Part shown: piece by piece, positions 4,975-5,144 of the stretch
Layout: each line of letters begins with the position of its first letter
How positions within the stretch are numbered: position 1 is the first letter of the stretch
NCBI GenBank assembly: GCA_031281815.1
Contig: JAITEY010000066.1
Location: forward strand, 1-5,144
DNA from: Desulfovibrio sp.
Lineage (GTDB): Bacteria; Desulfobacterota; Desulfovibrionia; Desulfovibrionales; Desulfovibrionaceae
Direction: 5' to 3'
DNA: 5,144 nucleotides
The notes under the pieces: model-generated
What the model was told of the DNA's origin: nothing
The model's input: only the letters and a program-made list of their open reading frames with translations
Database searches by the model: none
Translations under genes and position numbers: made by a program

Positions 4975-5010
4975 CCGGGGGGAATCATTCCCCCCGGCCG
5001 CCGGAGGCAT
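4975..5010. repeat. GC-rich hairpin repeat of Desulfovibrio intergenic type
   Basis: A perfect 10-bp inverted repeat, CCGGGGGGAA (4975-4984) and TTCCCCCCGG (4988-4997), with a 3-nt loop. It is followed on the plus strand by CCGCCGGAGGCAT, that is GCCTCCGGCGG on the minus strand. I recall this GCCTCCGGCGGCC-plus-hairpin-plus-ACCCC layout as a common intergenic element in Desulfovibrio genomes. There is no T-run on either strand, so it is not a canonical terminator. Confidence 0.55.
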
Positions 5011-5041
5011 ATAAATCAATTACAGCCTAAATTCCGCTCAA

Positions 5042-5144
5042 AATTAGCGTATACGGCTGGAACCCTGATGAATACTTGCTTCGCAAAGTGTGTATTCGCT
5101 AATAATTAGCGTATACATGACCCGCAAACCCGCATGAATACTCG
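5042..5144. repeat. Direct and inverted repeat cluster, cut by window edge
   Basis: AATTAGCGTATAC occurs twice (5042-5054 and 5104-5116), 62 bp apart. ATGAATACT also occurs twice (5068-5076 and 5134-5142), 66 bp apart, so a unit of about 62-66 bp seems to be repeated and the second copy is cut by the window end. GTATTCGCTAAT (5092-5103) and ATTAGCGTATAC (5105-5116) form a 25-bp near-palindrome with one mismatch. GAATAC...GTATTC (5070-5097) can form a hairpin around TTGC-TTC-GCAA. Operators for a repressor, an iteron-like set or a recombination site are all possible. Confidence 0.6.

Larger units (their letters stand above)
4831..5144. other. 314-bp gene-free stretch
   Basis: No coding frame with a start, ribosome site and plausible protein is seen on either strand. 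It holds the small tandem repeats, the GC hairpin and the repeat cluster listed separately, plus the ribosome binding site of the 81-residue gene. I could not find a convincing promoter for that gene. Confidence 0.6.

Noticed and set aside
1..5144. CRISPR array, tRNA or rRNA
   Set aside because: There is no regularly spaced short repeat array with unique spacers, no cloverleaf with a TTCRA arm and no rRNA-like block. The right-edge repeats are too few to be CRISPR.

Overview
The window is GC-rich, and every gene I can support is on the minus strand, so transcription runs from high to low coordinates. The gene content (hydrogenase maturation factors HypA and HypB, an SmrA-type Smr protein, a sigma54-dependent response regulator) and a GCCTCCGGCGGCC hairpin repeat that I recall from Desulfovibrio intergenic regions suggest a sulfate-reducing Desulfovibrionaceae-like bacterium. 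This assignment is an inference and no marker gene proves it.

Layout from right to left (direction of transcription). Positions 5144-4831 hold no gene. They contain a 13-bp direct repeat, a 25-bp near-palindrome and a strong GC hairpin of the Desulfovibrio repeat type. An 81-residue protein of unknown function (4830-4585) follows, then hypA (4352-3990), hypB (3970-3290) and an smr-domain gene (3259-2630). The last three are tightly spaced and look like one operon. A short AT-rich gap with a sigma70-like promoter precedes a 525-residue NtrC-type response regulator (2512-935).

The 700 bases downstream of the regulator are the most interesting part. Immediately after its stop codon lie a palindrome of the upstream-activator kind (857-878), two phased TGTGCA half-sites and a strong sigma54 (-24/-12) promoter (782-797). 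Downstream of that promoter are four consecutive hairpins, the last with a U-tract (771 to about 579). This looks like a sigma54-driven structured small RNA of about 190 nt next to its likely activator. The arrangement recalls LuxO and the Qrr RNAs of Vibrio, but I claim no homology. A second unit follows: a consensus sigma70 promoter (441-470), a possible 35-codon ORF (407-300) and a Rho-independent terminator (234-263). It could be another small RNA, a small-protein gene or an attenuated leader.

Directly after that terminator's U-tract a group II intron begins (GTGCG, position 231, minus strand). It fills the rest of the window to position 1 and is cut by the edge. Its domain I resembles class C (group IIC) ribozymes, and the insertion point, just 3' of a terminator hairpin, is the one this class is known to prefer. 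The intron's reverse transcriptase and domains V/VI would lie beyond the left edge.
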